Assembly (NCBI RefSeq): GCF_036898825.1
Contig: NZ_JARUND010000001.1
Coordinates: forward strand, 2,852,001-2,916,000
DNA length: 64,000 bases
Direction of reading: 5' to 3'
Origin: Streptomyces sp. B21-083
GTDB lineage: Bacteria; Actinomycetota; Actinomycetes; Streptomycetales; Streptomycetaceae
Each line of letters opens with the position of its first letter. Position 1 is the first letter of the stretch. The position numbers were made by a program, and so were the translations under genes. Positions 37,236 through 45,512 of this stretch are shown in pieces. The notes under the pieces are model-generated. The model did not search any database. It was not told where the DNA came from and saw nothing but the letters and a program-made list of their open reading frames with translations.

Positions 37236-37433
37236 GTGTTCAGAACAGCCAGAGTCGTCGGTGCCATGGCAAGCCTCATGCTGCTTTCCCTGGCAGCGTT
37301 TGGGGGAACCGCTCAGGCCGATTCATCGTCCGGCATCGAGATCACCTGCCGCACGGACGGCAGCGGGGGAAGCACGGACTCACTGGGCTGGGACCTGGTG
37401 CCCATTTGTGTGATTTCCGGTCGGCTCGGCTGA
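37236..37433 (+). CDS. Small secreted peptide, unknown function
   Basis: 65 residues from a GTG with GGAGTGGAG upstream. Residues 1-28 are a clear Sec signal peptide: FRTAR, hydrophobic VVGAMASLMLLSLAAF, then AQA as the cleavage site. The mature part is 37 residues (starting DSSSGIEITC), with two cysteines (one in ITCR, one in PICV) and Gly/Ser-rich sequence between. I do not recognise a family. It sits between the PPTase and panD inside the cluster on the same strand. It may be a remnant, a small extracellular protein or a disulphide-bonded peptide. Confidence 0.65.
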   Translation: MFRTARVVGAMASLMLLSLAAFGGTAQADSSSGIEITCRTDGSGGSTDSLGWDLVPICVISGRLG

Positions 37434-37537
37434 CCGCTTTCATCCAGCGCTACGGGGGGGGCGGGGACGCAGTTCTGGACGCGGCCTGCCCTCCGTGTGC
37501 TTCGTCGCCAATGACAGCCCACTGAAGGAGCCGGACC

Positions 37538-37909
37538 ATGCAGCGCACCATGCTCAAGTCGAAGATCCACAGAGCCACCGTCACCGAGGCCGACCTCAAC
37601 TACGTGGGCTCACTGACGCTCGATCCGACCCTCATGGACGAGGCCGACCTGCTGCCGGGCGAGCTCGTCCACATCGTCGACGTGAACAACGGCGCCCGTC
37701 TCGAAACCTATGTGATCGAAGGCGAGCGGGGGTCCGGAGTCGTGTGCATCAACGGGGCCGCGGCCCGGCTGGTCCACCCGGGAGACATCGTCATCATCAT
37801 CGGATACGCCACGGTGGACGACGCGGAAGCCGCGAAGCTCGAACCGCGCGTGGTCTTCGTGAACAGCGAGAACGACATCGTCAAGGTGGGCAACGACCCC
37901 GCCGCGTAG
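37538..37909 (+). CDS. panD: Aspartate 1-decarboxylase (pyruvoyl enzyme)
   Basis: 123 residues, normal length. The self-cleavage site is G24-S25 in [11 protein letters not shown], where Ser becomes the pyruvoyl cofactor. [36 protein letters not shown] and [15 protein letters not shown] are all typical. It makes beta-alanine from aspartate. A panD inside an NRPS cluster suggests a dedicated beta-alanine supply, either as a building block or for pantetheine. None of the five A-domain codes matches the known beta-alanine code, so its use is unclear. Confidence 0.95.
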   Translation: MQRTMLKSKIHRATVTEADLNYVGSLTLDPTLMDEADLLPGELVHIVDVNNGARLETYVIEGERGSGVVCINGAAARLVHPGDIVIIIGYATVDDAEAAKLEPRVVFVNSENDIVKVGNDPAA

Positions 37910-37999
37910 CAGGTGAGCGACCCCGCGGGCGGGTGCCGGGCGGGGAGACGGAGGGTCCGGCAGGGGGGCGGGGTCACGGCCCCGCTCCCCCTGCGGCGT

Positions 38000-38011
38000 A
38001 CACACGTGTGT
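38000..38011. promoter_or_regulatory. Palindrome upstream of XRE regulator
   Basis: ACACACGTGTGT is a perfect 12-bp palindrome 49 nt before the ATG of the XRE-NTPase gene. It is a candidate operator for autoregulation. Support is only position and symmetry. Confidence 0.35.
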
Positions 38012-38060
38012 GACGTGACTGACGAAAAGTGTTGGACGGCATGGGGGAGGGGTTCATTCC

Positions 38061-39467
38061 ATGGTGCACTCCGCTGACCTGGGAATGGTCGAGCTGATGG
38101 ATGTCCGTCAGATCTGCGAGTACCTGATCGGACGGCGCAGGGCGGTCGGCTGGACACAGGAGGAGCTGGCCGAGCGCTCCGGAGTGAGCGTACGCACCAT
38201 CCGCAATCTGGAGACGGGCGCCAACACCAATCCGCGCCGGACATCGATCGAGCTGCTGCTGAAGGCGTTCGGCACGACGCTGTCCTCGCTGTCGCAGTCG
38301 GGCCTGTCCACCGGCGGCGGCGCGCCGCCCCAGGTCTGGATCCCCGCGCAGCGCGGCGACCGGGACCGTGGTGCGGACACGGTCGACCCCGCCCGCTGGC
38401 GCGGCACCCGCCCTCCGCTCGACGCCTTCGTGGGCAGGGAGGGCGACCTGCGCCATGCGGTCGGCACCGCCCGGCGCAGCCGGCTACTGGTGCTCACGGG
38501 GCCGGGTGGGGTGGGCAAGACGCGCCTCGCTCTCGCGGCCGCCTCCCGCCTGCAACCGCTGTGCCGGGACGGCGTCGTGGTCGTCGACCTCGCCGCCTGC
38601 CCCGGCGAGCAGCAGGGCGCGGCCCGGGCCTACGAGACAGTGCGCTCCGCCGTACTGCGCGAGACCGGCCTGGCGCCCACCGGGTCCGGCGACACGGAGG
38701 GGCAGTTGCTCGTCGTCCTGGACGGCGCGGAGCACGTGGTGGGGGCTGTGTCCCGGCTCACCCGGGAGCTCATGGAGTACCACCCCCGGCCGCACTTCGT
38801 CGTCACCTCCCGCCGGCCGCTGACCGCTCCCTCCGCGGACACCTGGGAGGTGGAGCCGCTGGCCACGGAGGCCGCGGAGGCCGCGGAGGCCGCGGAGGAC
38901 GACGGCATGCCCGCGGCCGTCGAGCTGTTTCTGCGCCGGGTCGGCTCGGGTGTGCCCACCCTGGACCTCAGCGGCCGGCTGCCCCTGGTGTCGGCGCTGT
39001 GCGCGCGCCTGGACGGACTGCCGCTGTCGATCGAACTGGCCGCGCGCCGGGTCCGGTCGGTGCCGGCCGAACTGCTGGTGAGCACGGAGTCGTCGCTGCA
39101 CCTGCTGGACCGGATCGACACGAGCGGACTGTCCCGGCACCGGACGCTGACCGACAGCATGCGCTGGAGCCTGGAGCCACTCACCTCCGAGCAGTGGCTG
39201 ATGCTCCGTCACATTGCCGCCATACGCGGGGTGTTCACGGCAGAGGAGGTGCTGCGCGGCCACCGGGTGGACGACGAGGGCGAGCCGGAGCGTGTCATCG
39301 GCCTGCTCGGTGAACTCGCCGACGCCTCGCTCGTACGCATCCGCCGCGGACGCCGCTACGAGTACGAGACCTTCTCGCTCGTCCGCGAATACCTCGCCGC
39401 TCTGCGGGAGGACGAGCTGTGCCAGTCGCTCGAACCGGACGGCCTGCTGATGCCGCAGGCGTCGTAG
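38061..39467 (+). CDS. XRE-family HTH regulator with STAND-type NTPase domain
   Basis: 468 residues. The N-terminal HTH (about 14-80) contains GWTQEELAERSGVSVRTIRNLETG. After a linker comes an NTPase domain with Walker A GPGGVGKT at 147-154, LLVVLDGAEHV as Walker B and FVVTSRRPL as a sensor. The pattern LSIELAARRVRSVPAELL is typical of the AfsR/SARP-associated NB-ARC proteins of Streptomyces. There are no C-terminal TPR repeats. A short AEAAEAAEAAED stretch comes from a 9-bp tandem repeat. GGGAGGGG lies 9 nt before the ATG. Probably the second cluster regulator. Confidence 0.85.
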   Translation: MVHSADLGMVELMDVRQICEYLIGRRRAVGWTQEELAERSGVSVRTIRNLETGANTNPRRTSIELLLKAFGTTLSSLSQSGLSTGGGAPPQVWIPAQRGDRDRGADTVDPARWRGTRPPLDAFVGREGDLRHAVGTARRSRLLVLTGPGGVGKTRLALAAASRLQPLCRDGVVVVDLAACPGEQQGAARAYETVRSAVLRETGLAPTGSGDTEGQLLVVLDGAEHVVGAVSRLTRELMEYHPRPHFVVTSRRPLTAPSADTWEVEPLATEAAEAAEAAEDDGMPAAVELFLRRVGSGVPTLDLSGRLPLVSALCARLDGLPLSIELAARRVRSVPAELLVSTESSLHLLDRIDTSGLSRHRTLTDSMRWSLEPLTSEQWLMLRHIAAIRGVFTAEEVLRGHRVDDEGEPERVIGLLGELADASLVRIRRGRRYEYETFSLVREYLAALREDELCQSLEPDGLLMPQAS

Positions 39468-39474
39468 GGTGCGC

Positions 39475-39511
39475 GGTGGTGCCCGGGTCCGTGGCGGACC
39501 CGGGCACCACC
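39475..39511. terminator. Bidirectional terminator, 17-bp stem
   Basis: Arms 39475-39491 and 39495-39511 pair perfectly with a TGG loop, between the convergent XRE-NTPase and acyl-CoA dehydrogenase genes. Confidence 0.8.
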
Positions 39512-39519
39512 GTTCGCGT

Positions 39520-41259
39520 TCAACGGCCTGCGGCCTCCTTGAAGAACCCGACCGAGAAGCGGTACGGGGTCTTCAGGCTCTCGTCCATCGCGTACTCGAT
39601 CTCCGGCAGATAGTCCGGCGCGAGCTCCGTGGCCGGCTCCAGCCGCTGGAGCAGCCGCTGCAGGGCGAGGATCAGCCAGCCGGTGGTCGACGGCGCGCCG
39701 TGCACGGAGCGGAAGGTGTGGAGCCACGTGTAGAGGCAGGACGCGGCCGCGTGATGCACGCAGTGCTCGGCCGCGTGGTCCTGGCCCGCCACCGACGCGG
39801 CGTCGGAGGGCGCGGCCGCCAGACGGGTGTAGAACACGGCTCGGCGGGAGCCGAACGCGTCCAGCACCTTCGCCAGATCGGCGGCCTCGGCCGGTTCCAG
39901 ACACTCCGCGGCGATCCGGGCCGCCTCCGCCACAGCGTCGTTCCAGCCGCGCGTGATCTCGTCCTCGACGGCGTTCGTCAGCTGCAGGACATGGTGCGCG
40001 GGCTGCCAGGCCGGGGCCTCCGCGCTCCAGTCGAAGAGGGCCTCCAGGACGTCTTCCCCCCCGCTCTGCGCGTCCTGCGCGTGCGGCGCCAGGTTGGGCA
40101 ACTGTGCCGCGATGTTGTGCAGGTTGACGTGGGTCGTGCCCTCGAAGATGCTCGCGATGGCGTGATCGCGCTGGAGCTTCTGGAAGATGCCGGAGGCGAC
40201 CCCCTCACGCAGATAGCTGCGGGCGCCCAGCACCCGCGCCATGTCCTGGATCACCTCCTCGCCGATCACCGGGACCAGGTACTTGACCACGGACGACCAC
40301 ATGCTCAGCCGGGACGGTGCCACCGACAGCGCCCGGGCGACCGGCAGCGCCGTGCACTCCGCGATCAGCAGATCGAGGTGCGCGTGGACGAGGTGCCGGC
40401 GGATGACGGGCAACTGGTAGATCTCGGTGCCGTACAGGGAGCGCTCGTGCGCGTACTGGAGGCCGATGCGCAGGACGGAGTCCATGGTCCCGATCGACAG
40501 CGCGCCGATCGCGGTACGGGTGATCTGCAGCGCCTTGAGCACCTCGACCAGACCGGCGCCGTTGCGCCCGAGCACCGCGCCGCGCGGGACCCTGGCGCCG
40601 TCGAAGACGATGCCGCTCAGGTCGTGCCCGCGCAGACCAGCCGTCCGCACGAACGGGTGGTTGCTCCAGCTGCCCGGCTCCAGCTGCTCCTTGTCGACCA
40701 GGAGCAGAGTCTGGCCGCGGCCCTCCACCGTGGCGAACACCGTCACGAAGCGGCCGCGGGTGGCGTTGCCGACCGGCCACTTCTCACCGGTGAGCACGAA
40801 CGTGTCGCCCTCGGCGAGCGCCGTCGTCGCGTTGCCCTGCAGATCGCTTCCGTGGTCGGGCTCCGACACCGCGAAGCAGGCGAGTTCACCGGCGAGCAGC
40901 CCGTCGGCCACCCGCCTGCGCTGCTCCTCGTCGCCCCACAGCCAGACCGGGTTGACACCCAGCAGCGCGGAACCGAACATCACCGCGACCGTCAGGTTCC
41001 GGCGGGCGAGCGAGCGCGTCAGGACGAAGACCTCTTCGAGGTTGTTCAGTCTGCCGCCGAACGCACGCGGCACCAGGAACTGGGGGAACCCCCACTCCCG
41101 GGCCAACTCCGTCGCGCCCGGCGGCAGCTCCTCCCGCTCCTCGTGGGCCACGATCGACGCGAAGCTGAAGGGGCCGTCGCCCTCCATCGGGTCGCCCAGC
41201 GTGCGTTCCAGATCCGCGACGATTTCATGAGTCGGCCGATTGTTCGCTGCCTGCGCCAT
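39520..41259 (-). CDS. Acyl-CoA dehydrogenase family protein (acyl chain desaturation)
   Basis: 579 residues from the ATG at 41257-41259, with AGGAG upstream; an in-frame extension to 41502 is non-coding. Flavoprotein signatures include CFAVSEPDHGSDLQGNATTA, FVLTGEKWPVGNAT, LDLLIAECTALPVARAL and FEGTTHVNLHNIA. The extended C-terminal half (about 400-579) is longer than in basic beta-oxidation enzymes and includes an all-helical tail. Related enzymes in lipopeptide clusters (for example friulimicin LipB) introduce a double bond into the ACP- or CoA-bound fatty acid. It is divergent from the diiron enzyme, and both starts are 96 nt from a cluster box. Confidence 0.88.
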   Translation of the reverse strand: MAQAANNRPTHEIVADLERTLGDPMEGDGPFSFASIVAHEEREELPPGATELAREWGFPQFLVPRAFGGRLNNLEEVFVLTRSLARRNLTVAVMFGSALLGVNPVWLWGDEEQRRRVADGLLAGELACFAVSEPDHGSDLQGNATTALAEGDTFVLTGEKWPVGNATRGRFVTVFATVEGRGQTLLLVDKEQLEPGSWSNHPFVRTAGLRGHDLSGIVFDGARVPRGAVLGRNGAGLVEVLKALQITRTAIGALSIGTMDSVLRIGLQYAHERSLYGTEIYQLPVIRRHLVHAHLDLLIAECTALPVARALSVAPSRLSMWSSVVKYLVPVIGEEVIQDMARVLGARSYLREGVASGIFQKLQRDHAIASIFEGTTHVNLHNIAAQLPNLAPHAQDAQSGGEDVLEALFDWSAEAPAWQPAHHVLQLTNAVEDEITRGWNDAVAEAARIAAECLEPAEAADLAKVLDAFGSRRAVFYTRLAAAPSDAASVAGQDHAAEHCVHHAAASCLYTWLHTFRSVHGAPSTTGWLILALQRLLQRLEPATELAPDYLPEIEYAMDESLKTPYRFSVGFFKEAAGR

Positions 41260-41354
41260 AAGGGCATCTCCTGAATTACGGGGAATGTGGTTCGCCGACA
41301 TCGGCCATGCCGTTCGGTTTACCGGCCATTTTCGCGTGCGCGCGGACGGCGATT

Positions 41355-41373
41355 CCAGGCAGGGCACCGGCAA
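41355..41373 (-). promoter_or_regulatory. Cluster box d (to acyl-CoA dehydrogenase)
   Basis: Minus strand TTGCCGG-TGCCCTG-CCTGG, then 19 nt, then GCGAAAATG. The start codon is 96 nt downstream. Box e points away from it 17 bp to the right. Confidence 0.65.
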
Positions 41374-41390
41374 CTGAGGCTGCCGTGAAG

Positions 41391-41409
41391 TTGCCCGGCC
41401 CGTACCTGG
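41391..41409 (+). promoter_or_regulatory. Cluster box e (to diiron enzyme)
   Basis: TTGCCCG-GCCCGTA-CCTGG, one mismatch in the first half, then 19 nt, then CGGAAAGTG. The start codon is 96 nt downstream. Confidence 0.6.
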
Positions 41410-41504
41410 CTGACCGGACACGGGAAACCGGAAAGTGTGCCTGGCGCGAACTGAGTCGTCCTGTCGGCTGCTGGGCAGCGGCAGGGAAAGGGGACCCCAC
41501 ATCG

Positions 41505-42536
41505 ATGGCTGACATATCCCACAGCGAGTCGGAATCCGAGACGGACCCGACTCTCGTCACCCTGGAGCAGACCAGGACGGATCTCATGGAGGTGGACGCA
41601 TCGATCCGAGCCTGCCTCAACTGGGACTACGGCGAACGAGACAACCGTATCTGGAGCCTTTATCAGAAGAACAAGAAATCCCAGTGGGATGCCGAGACCA
41701 CCATCGACTGGAACTACGACGTCCGGTTCGGTGCCCCTCTCGACGACGCGTACAGCGCGGGCGTGGCCACTTTCGTGGTGGGCAACGAGAGCCCCGTACC
41801 GAAGGAGCTCCTGAACGAGTTCCGCTGGCAGTACCAGGCGTGGATGGTGAGCCAGTTCCTGCACGGTGAACAGGGCGCCCTGGTCACCACCGCCCGGCTC
41901 GTCGAGACGGTCCCCGACATGGAGTCGAAGATCTACGCGGCCTCCCAGGTCGCGGACGAGGCACGGCACGTGGAGGCGTACGCCAAGTACATCGACGAGA
42001 AACTCGGCGAGTCCTATGTCATCAACCCGGGCCTCAAGGCCCTGCTGCGGGACCTGCTCGCGGAGTCCAACTGGGACGTCGTCTACCTGGGGATGCAGGT
42101 CATCGTCGAAGGGCTGGCACTGGCCGCGACCCGGCTCGCGGGCAGCGGTTTCGGCGACCCCATCATCACCTCGATCACCAAGATGATCGCCCGGGACGAG
42201 GCACGGCACGTCGGGTTCGGCTCGGTCGCGCTCGCGGGCCTGTACGACGGGATGACCTCCAAGGAACTCGACGAGCGGGAGAAGTTCCTGCTGGAGGCGG
42301 TCCACCTGATGTCCCGGCGCTTTCTGCTCCGCGAGGTCTGGGAGCGCATGGAGCTCGACGTCGAGAAGGGTGTGAAGTTCGCGCAGACGGACCCGATGAT
42401 GTTCGGTTACCGCCAGCTCCTCTTCCAGCAGGTCATCCATCTGCTGCGGCAGCTGGGGCTGCTCACCCCGAAGCTCAGGGACCTGTTCCTGACGGAGAAC
42501 CTGGCGCGGCCCGAGGCGTTCCGCAACCTCGCCTGA
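41505..42536 (+). CDS. Ferritin-like diiron-carboxylate enzyme
   Basis: 343 residues. The paired iron-binding helices are easy to see: E122 (HGEQGALVTT), E152/H155 (DEARHVEAY), E202 (IVEGLALA) and E232/H235 (DEARHVGFG). This E / ExxH / E / ExxH pattern is that of ribonucleotide-reductase-R2-like and AurF/desaturase-like oxidases. Beside an acyl-CoA dehydrogenase and FAAL it could desaturate or hydroxylate the acyl chain, or oxidise an amine; the sequence does not decide. The start at 41505 is preferred over 41307, because the extra N-terminus would overlap the promoter boxes. Confidence 0.8.
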   Translation: MADISHSESESETDPTLVTLEQTRTDLMEVDASIRACLNWDYGERDNRIWSLYQKNKKSQWDAETTIDWNYDVRFGAPLDDAYSAGVATFVVGNESPVPKELLNEFRWQYQAWMVSQFLHGEQGALVTTARLVETVPDMESKIYAASQVADEARHVEAYAKYIDEKLGESYVINPGLKALLRDLLAESNWDVVYLGMQVIVEGLALAATRLAGSGFGDPIITSITKMIARDEARHVGFGSVALAGLYDGMTSKELDEREKFLLEAVHLMSRRFLLREVWERMELDVEKGVKFAQTDPMMFGYRQLLFQQVIHLLRQLGLLTPKLRDLFLTENLARPEAFRNLA

Positions 42537-42549
42537 GCCCGGTCCTCAC

Positions 42550-42624
42550 CGCACGAGGAAAGGAACCGGGTTCCGTATCGGCGCACTCTCCGCCGGTACG
42601 GAACCCGGTTCCTTTCCTCGTGCG
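42550..42624. terminator. Bidirectional terminator, 28-bp stem
   Basis: Arms 42550-42577 and 42597-42624 are complementary over 28 bp with a 19-nt loop, between the convergent diiron gene and ABC ATPase gene. Confidence 0.85.
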
Positions 42625-42658
42625 GACGCCCAGCGCGTACCGACCCGGCCGGGACACC

Positions 42659-43660
42659 TCACGCGTCGGCCGGCACCAGGTCGTCCCTCGCGGCCACGTC
42701 GCCGTCGCGACGCCGCCCGCCGTCGCCGGTGAGGCTGAGGAAGACGTCGTCCAGCGTCGGCCGGGACAGCCCGGCGTCCTCCAGGGCGATCCCCGCGTCC
42801 TCCAGCAGCCGCAGCGCGCGGGCCAGCACCGCAGTGCCGCCGTGCACGGCGACGGCCACCTCGCGGCTGCGTTCGTCGTACTCGGCGGGGCGCGCACCGA
42901 GCCCGGTGAGCACCTCGGCGGCCTCGGGCAGCCGCCGCGGATCACGGACCACCAGGCGGATCCGCTCCCCGCCGGTCTGCCGCTTCAGCTCGTCGGCGGT
43001 GCCGCGCGCGATCACCTTCCCGCCGTCCACGACGGCGATGGAGTCGGCGAGCCGGTCAGCCTCCTCCAGGTACTGCGTGGTGAGCAGCACGGTGGTCCCG
43101 TCCCGCACCAGGTCGCCGATGACCTCCCACATGTTGATCCGGCTGCTCGGGTCGAGGCCGGTGGTGGGTTCGTCGAGGAACAGCACGGGCGGCGCCGCGA
43201 CCAGGGACGCGGCCAGGTCGAGCCTGCGGCGCATGCCTCCGGAGTACGTCCGTGCCTGGCGGTCGGCGGAGCCGGTGAGCGTGAAGCGGTCCAGCAGTTC
43301 GGCGGCTCTGGCCTGCGCGGCCTTCCGCCCGAGGTGGTAGAGGCGCCCCACCATGACGAGGTTCTCGCGCCCGGTCAGGGTCTCGTCCACGGCCGCGTAC
43401 TGGCCGGACAGTCCGATGGTGCGGCGCACCTCGTCCGGCTGGGTGGTGACGTCCCGGCCCAGGACGGTGGCGCGGCCCGCGTCCACCTTGAGCAGGCTGG
43501 TCAGCACACGCACCGTGGTCGTCTTGCCCGCGCCGTTGGGCCCGAGCAGCCCGAGCAGCGTGCCTGCGGGCACTTCGAGATCCAGGCCGTCCAGGGCTCG
43601 TACCGGTGTCCTGCCCTGGTACGTCTTGACCAGGCCCTCCGCACGGATGGCTGGAGTCAT
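42659..43660 (-). CDS. ABC transporter ATPase (DrrA-like)
   Basis: 333 residues. Walker A GPNGAGKTT is at 40-48, the signature SGGMR at 140-144 and Walker B VLFLDEPTTGLD from 159. The C-terminal domain (about 230-320, PTLDDVFLSLTG) is the DrrA-type extension. It should pair with the DrrB-like permease at 34112-34960 to export the product. The ATG at 43658-43660 follows GGAAG. No clear cluster box points at it, unlike its permease partner. Confidence 0.93.
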   Translation of the reverse strand: MTPAIRAEGLVKTYQGRTPVRALDGLDLEVPAGTLLGLLGPNGAGKTTTVRVLTSLLKVDAGRATVLGRDVTTQPDEVRRTIGLSGQYAAVDETLTGRENLVMVGRLYHLGRKAAQARAAELLDRFTLTGSADRQARTYSGGMRRRLDLAASLVAAPPVLFLDEPTTGLDPSSRINMWEVIGDLVRDGTTVLLTTQYLEEADRLADSIAVVDGGKVIARGTADELKRQTGGERIRLVVRDPRRLPEAAEVLTGLGARPAEYDERSREVAVAVHGGTAVLARALRLLEDAGIALEDAGLSRPTLDDVFLSLTGDGGRRRDGDVAARDDLVPADA

Positions 43661-43962
43661 AGGTATCTTCCTCGGTGTCTTCCTCGCGGATGGGAATTCC
43701 ATGATTGGCGCGGCCGAGTGGGACGCGGAATGGATACGGCCGTAATTGCTGACGGGTTGCCGCAATGTTGCCGCTGACGTTTCGACGGCATCGACCCATT
43801 TGCCGGAACCGATACCTGTCCCGCGCATCGGAACACGGTCATGATGCGAGATGATCGGATGGCAGCCGACCCACGACGAGATTCAAGGGGATTCTCCACG
43901 GGGCGCACTGTCCAGCCGGATTCCTTTCCCATCGCATTCGCCGAACGGCTGGGGGACTTCTT
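43661..43962. promoter_or_regulatory. Divergent intergenic region ABC ATPase / KS
   Basis: 302 bp without a gene. It contains box f (43800-43819) toward the KS. A TTGCCGCAATGTTGCCGC repeat at 43757-43774 may be a weaker related element. No convincing box points to the ATPase. Confidence 0.5.
43800..43819 (+). promoter_or_regulatory. Cluster box f (to KS)
   Basis: TTGCCGG-AACCGATA-CCTGT, with one mismatch at the last base. At the expected distance the -10-like element is less clear (TCATGATGC, shifted by one). The KS start is 144 nt downstream. Confidence 0.5.
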
Positions 43963-45249
43963 ATGTCTGCGACCGAACGGGCCCGCGTCGACGACGTTGT
44001 CGTCACCGGAATGGGCGCCACGACACCGCTCGGCGGGGACGTGAAGTCCAGCTGGGCCGCACTGCTCAACGGCCGCCGGGTGGCCGTACGCCTCGACGAC
44101 GACTGGCCGGAGGATCTGCCCGTCCGCATCGCGGCGCGCGCCGCCACGGACCCCGACGCCGTACTGGACCGCATAGAACTGCGCCGACTGGACCGGGCCG
44201 GCCAGTTCGCGCTGATCGCCGTCCGGGAGGCCTGGTCGGACGCCGGCTTCTTCGGCCGGGCCGGGGAGACCGGCCAGCCGGACGCGGAACGCGTGGGGGT
44301 CGTCCTCGGCAGCGGCATCGGCGGGCTGCGCACCCTCGTCGACGGCTACGAGCAGATGCGCGCCCGGGGAGCCCGGCGCCTGTCGCCCCACACCATGCCG
44401 AAGATGATGATCAACGGCTCCGCCGGACAGGTCGGTCTGGAGATCAACGCGCGGGCCGGGGTGCACGCCCCCACTTCCGCCTGCGCGGCCGGCGCCGAGG
44501 CCATCGCCGCGGGCCTGGACATGATCCGGCTCGGCCGCGCCGACGTCGTGGCAGTCGGAGGCACCGAGGCGATCATCCATCCGCTGACCGTCGCGGCGTT
44601 CACCAGCATGAAGGCGATGTCCCGCAGGAACGACGACCCCGAGCACGCCTCCCGCCCCTACGACACGCAGCGCGACGGTTTCGTCATGGGCGAGGGCGCC
44701 GCCGTCCTGATCCTCGAGTCGGCACGGCACGCTCGGGCCCGAGGAGCCCACGTCCACGCCGAGTTGGCCGGGGCGGGCATCAGCGCCGACGGCCACCACA
44801 TCGTGGCGCCCGAGCCGGGCGGCCGGGGCGCGGCCGCCGCCCTGCGCAAGGCGCTGGCCGACGCCGACCTGACTCCGCAGGACATCGCCCACGTCAACGC
44901 GCACGCCACCTCGACCCCGCAGGGCGACCTCGCCGAGAGCCTGGCGATCCGCTCCGTCCTCGGCGACGACGGAGGCGCGGGCGCCGGCTACGCGGTCTCC
45001 GCGATCAAGTCGACCGCGGGTCATCTCATGGGCGCCTCGGGGGCGTTGGCCGCACTCGTCAGCGTGCTGGCGCTCCGCGACAGGACGGCGCCGCCGACGA
45101 TGAACATCGAGCACCTCGACCCACGGATCGGCCTCGACGTCGTACGAGACCAGCCGCGGACCCTTCCCAGGGGCGCCCTCGCGGGCGTGAGCAACTCGGC
45201 GGGCTTCGGCGGCCACAACGTCGTCCTCGCCTTCCGGGACCACGCGTGA
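43963..45249 (+). CDS. Beta-ketoacyl-ACP synthase (FabF/KAS II type)
   Basis: 428 residues. The catalytic triad is C174 (APTSACAAGAE), H314 (VNAHATSTPQGD) and H354 (KSTAGHLMGASG). VVVTGMGATTPLGGDV at the N-terminus and VSNSAGFGGHNVVL at the C-terminus are typical. It would extend an acyl-ACP by one malonyl unit, either tailoring the starter length or making a 3-oxoacyl starter. The partner ACP is encoded 264 nt away on the other strand. No KR, DH or acyltransferase is nearby, so it must borrow fatty-acid-synthase enzymes. Confidence 0.93.
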   Translation: MSATERARVDDVVVTGMGATTPLGGDVKSSWAALLNGRRVAVRLDDDWPEDLPVRIAARAATDPDAVLDRIELRRLDRAGQFALIAVREAWSDAGFFGRAGETGQPDAERVGVVLGSGIGGLRTLVDGYEQMRARGARRLSPHTMPKMMINGSAGQVGLEINARAGVHAPTSACAAGAEAIAAGLDMIRLGRADVVAVGGTEAIIHPLTVAAFTSMKAMSRRNDDPEHASRPYDTQRDGFVMGEGAAVLILESARHARARGAHVHAELAGAGISADGHHIVAPEPGGRGAAAALRKALADADLTPQDIAHVNAHATSTPQGDLAESLAIRSVLGDDGGAGAGYAVSAIKSTAGHLMGASGALAALVSVLALRDRTAPPTMNIEHLDPRIGLDVVRDQPRTLPRGALAGVSNSAGFGGHNVVLAFRDHA

Positions 45250-45413
45250 GTGCCGCGGAGGGCACCGCGCCCCAGGAGACGTCCGGCGACCCGGACCTGA
45301 TGAACCTGGCGTCCGCGTGGGAGCTGACGCGGGCCGTGCTGCTTCCCTGGACGGGGGCGGCGGGCCATGCGCCGGCGCCGCGGACCTCGGCACGGGAGAG
45401 GGAGGCCGAGTAG
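45246..45413 (+). CDS. Small hypothetical protein, coupled to KS
   Basis: 55 residues from a GTG that overlaps the KS stop (GTGA), ending just before a hairpin. It is acidic at the start (SAAEGTAPQETSGDPDL) with a short amphipathic LASAWELTRAVLLPW segment. No family is recognised and no strong RBS is visible; the coupling and codon pattern are the only support. Confidence 0.4.
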   Translation: MSAAEGTAPQETSGDPDLMNLASAWELTRAVLLPWTGAAGHAPAPRTSAREREAE

Positions 45414-45433
45414 CGCGCACGAAGGCACAAGCA

Positions 45434-45474
45434 CGGTGGCGCCGACGGGTAGTTGCTCCCCGTCGGCGCCACCG
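45434..45474. terminator. Bidirectional terminator, 16-bp stem
   Basis: Arms 45434-45449 and 45459-45474 (CGGTGGCGCCGACGGG and its complement) lie between the KS/small ORF and the convergent ACP gene. Confidence 0.8.
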
Positions 45475-45512
45475 CCGTGTTCCGCGCCGTACGCCGCGCG
45501 GCCGGCGCGGCC

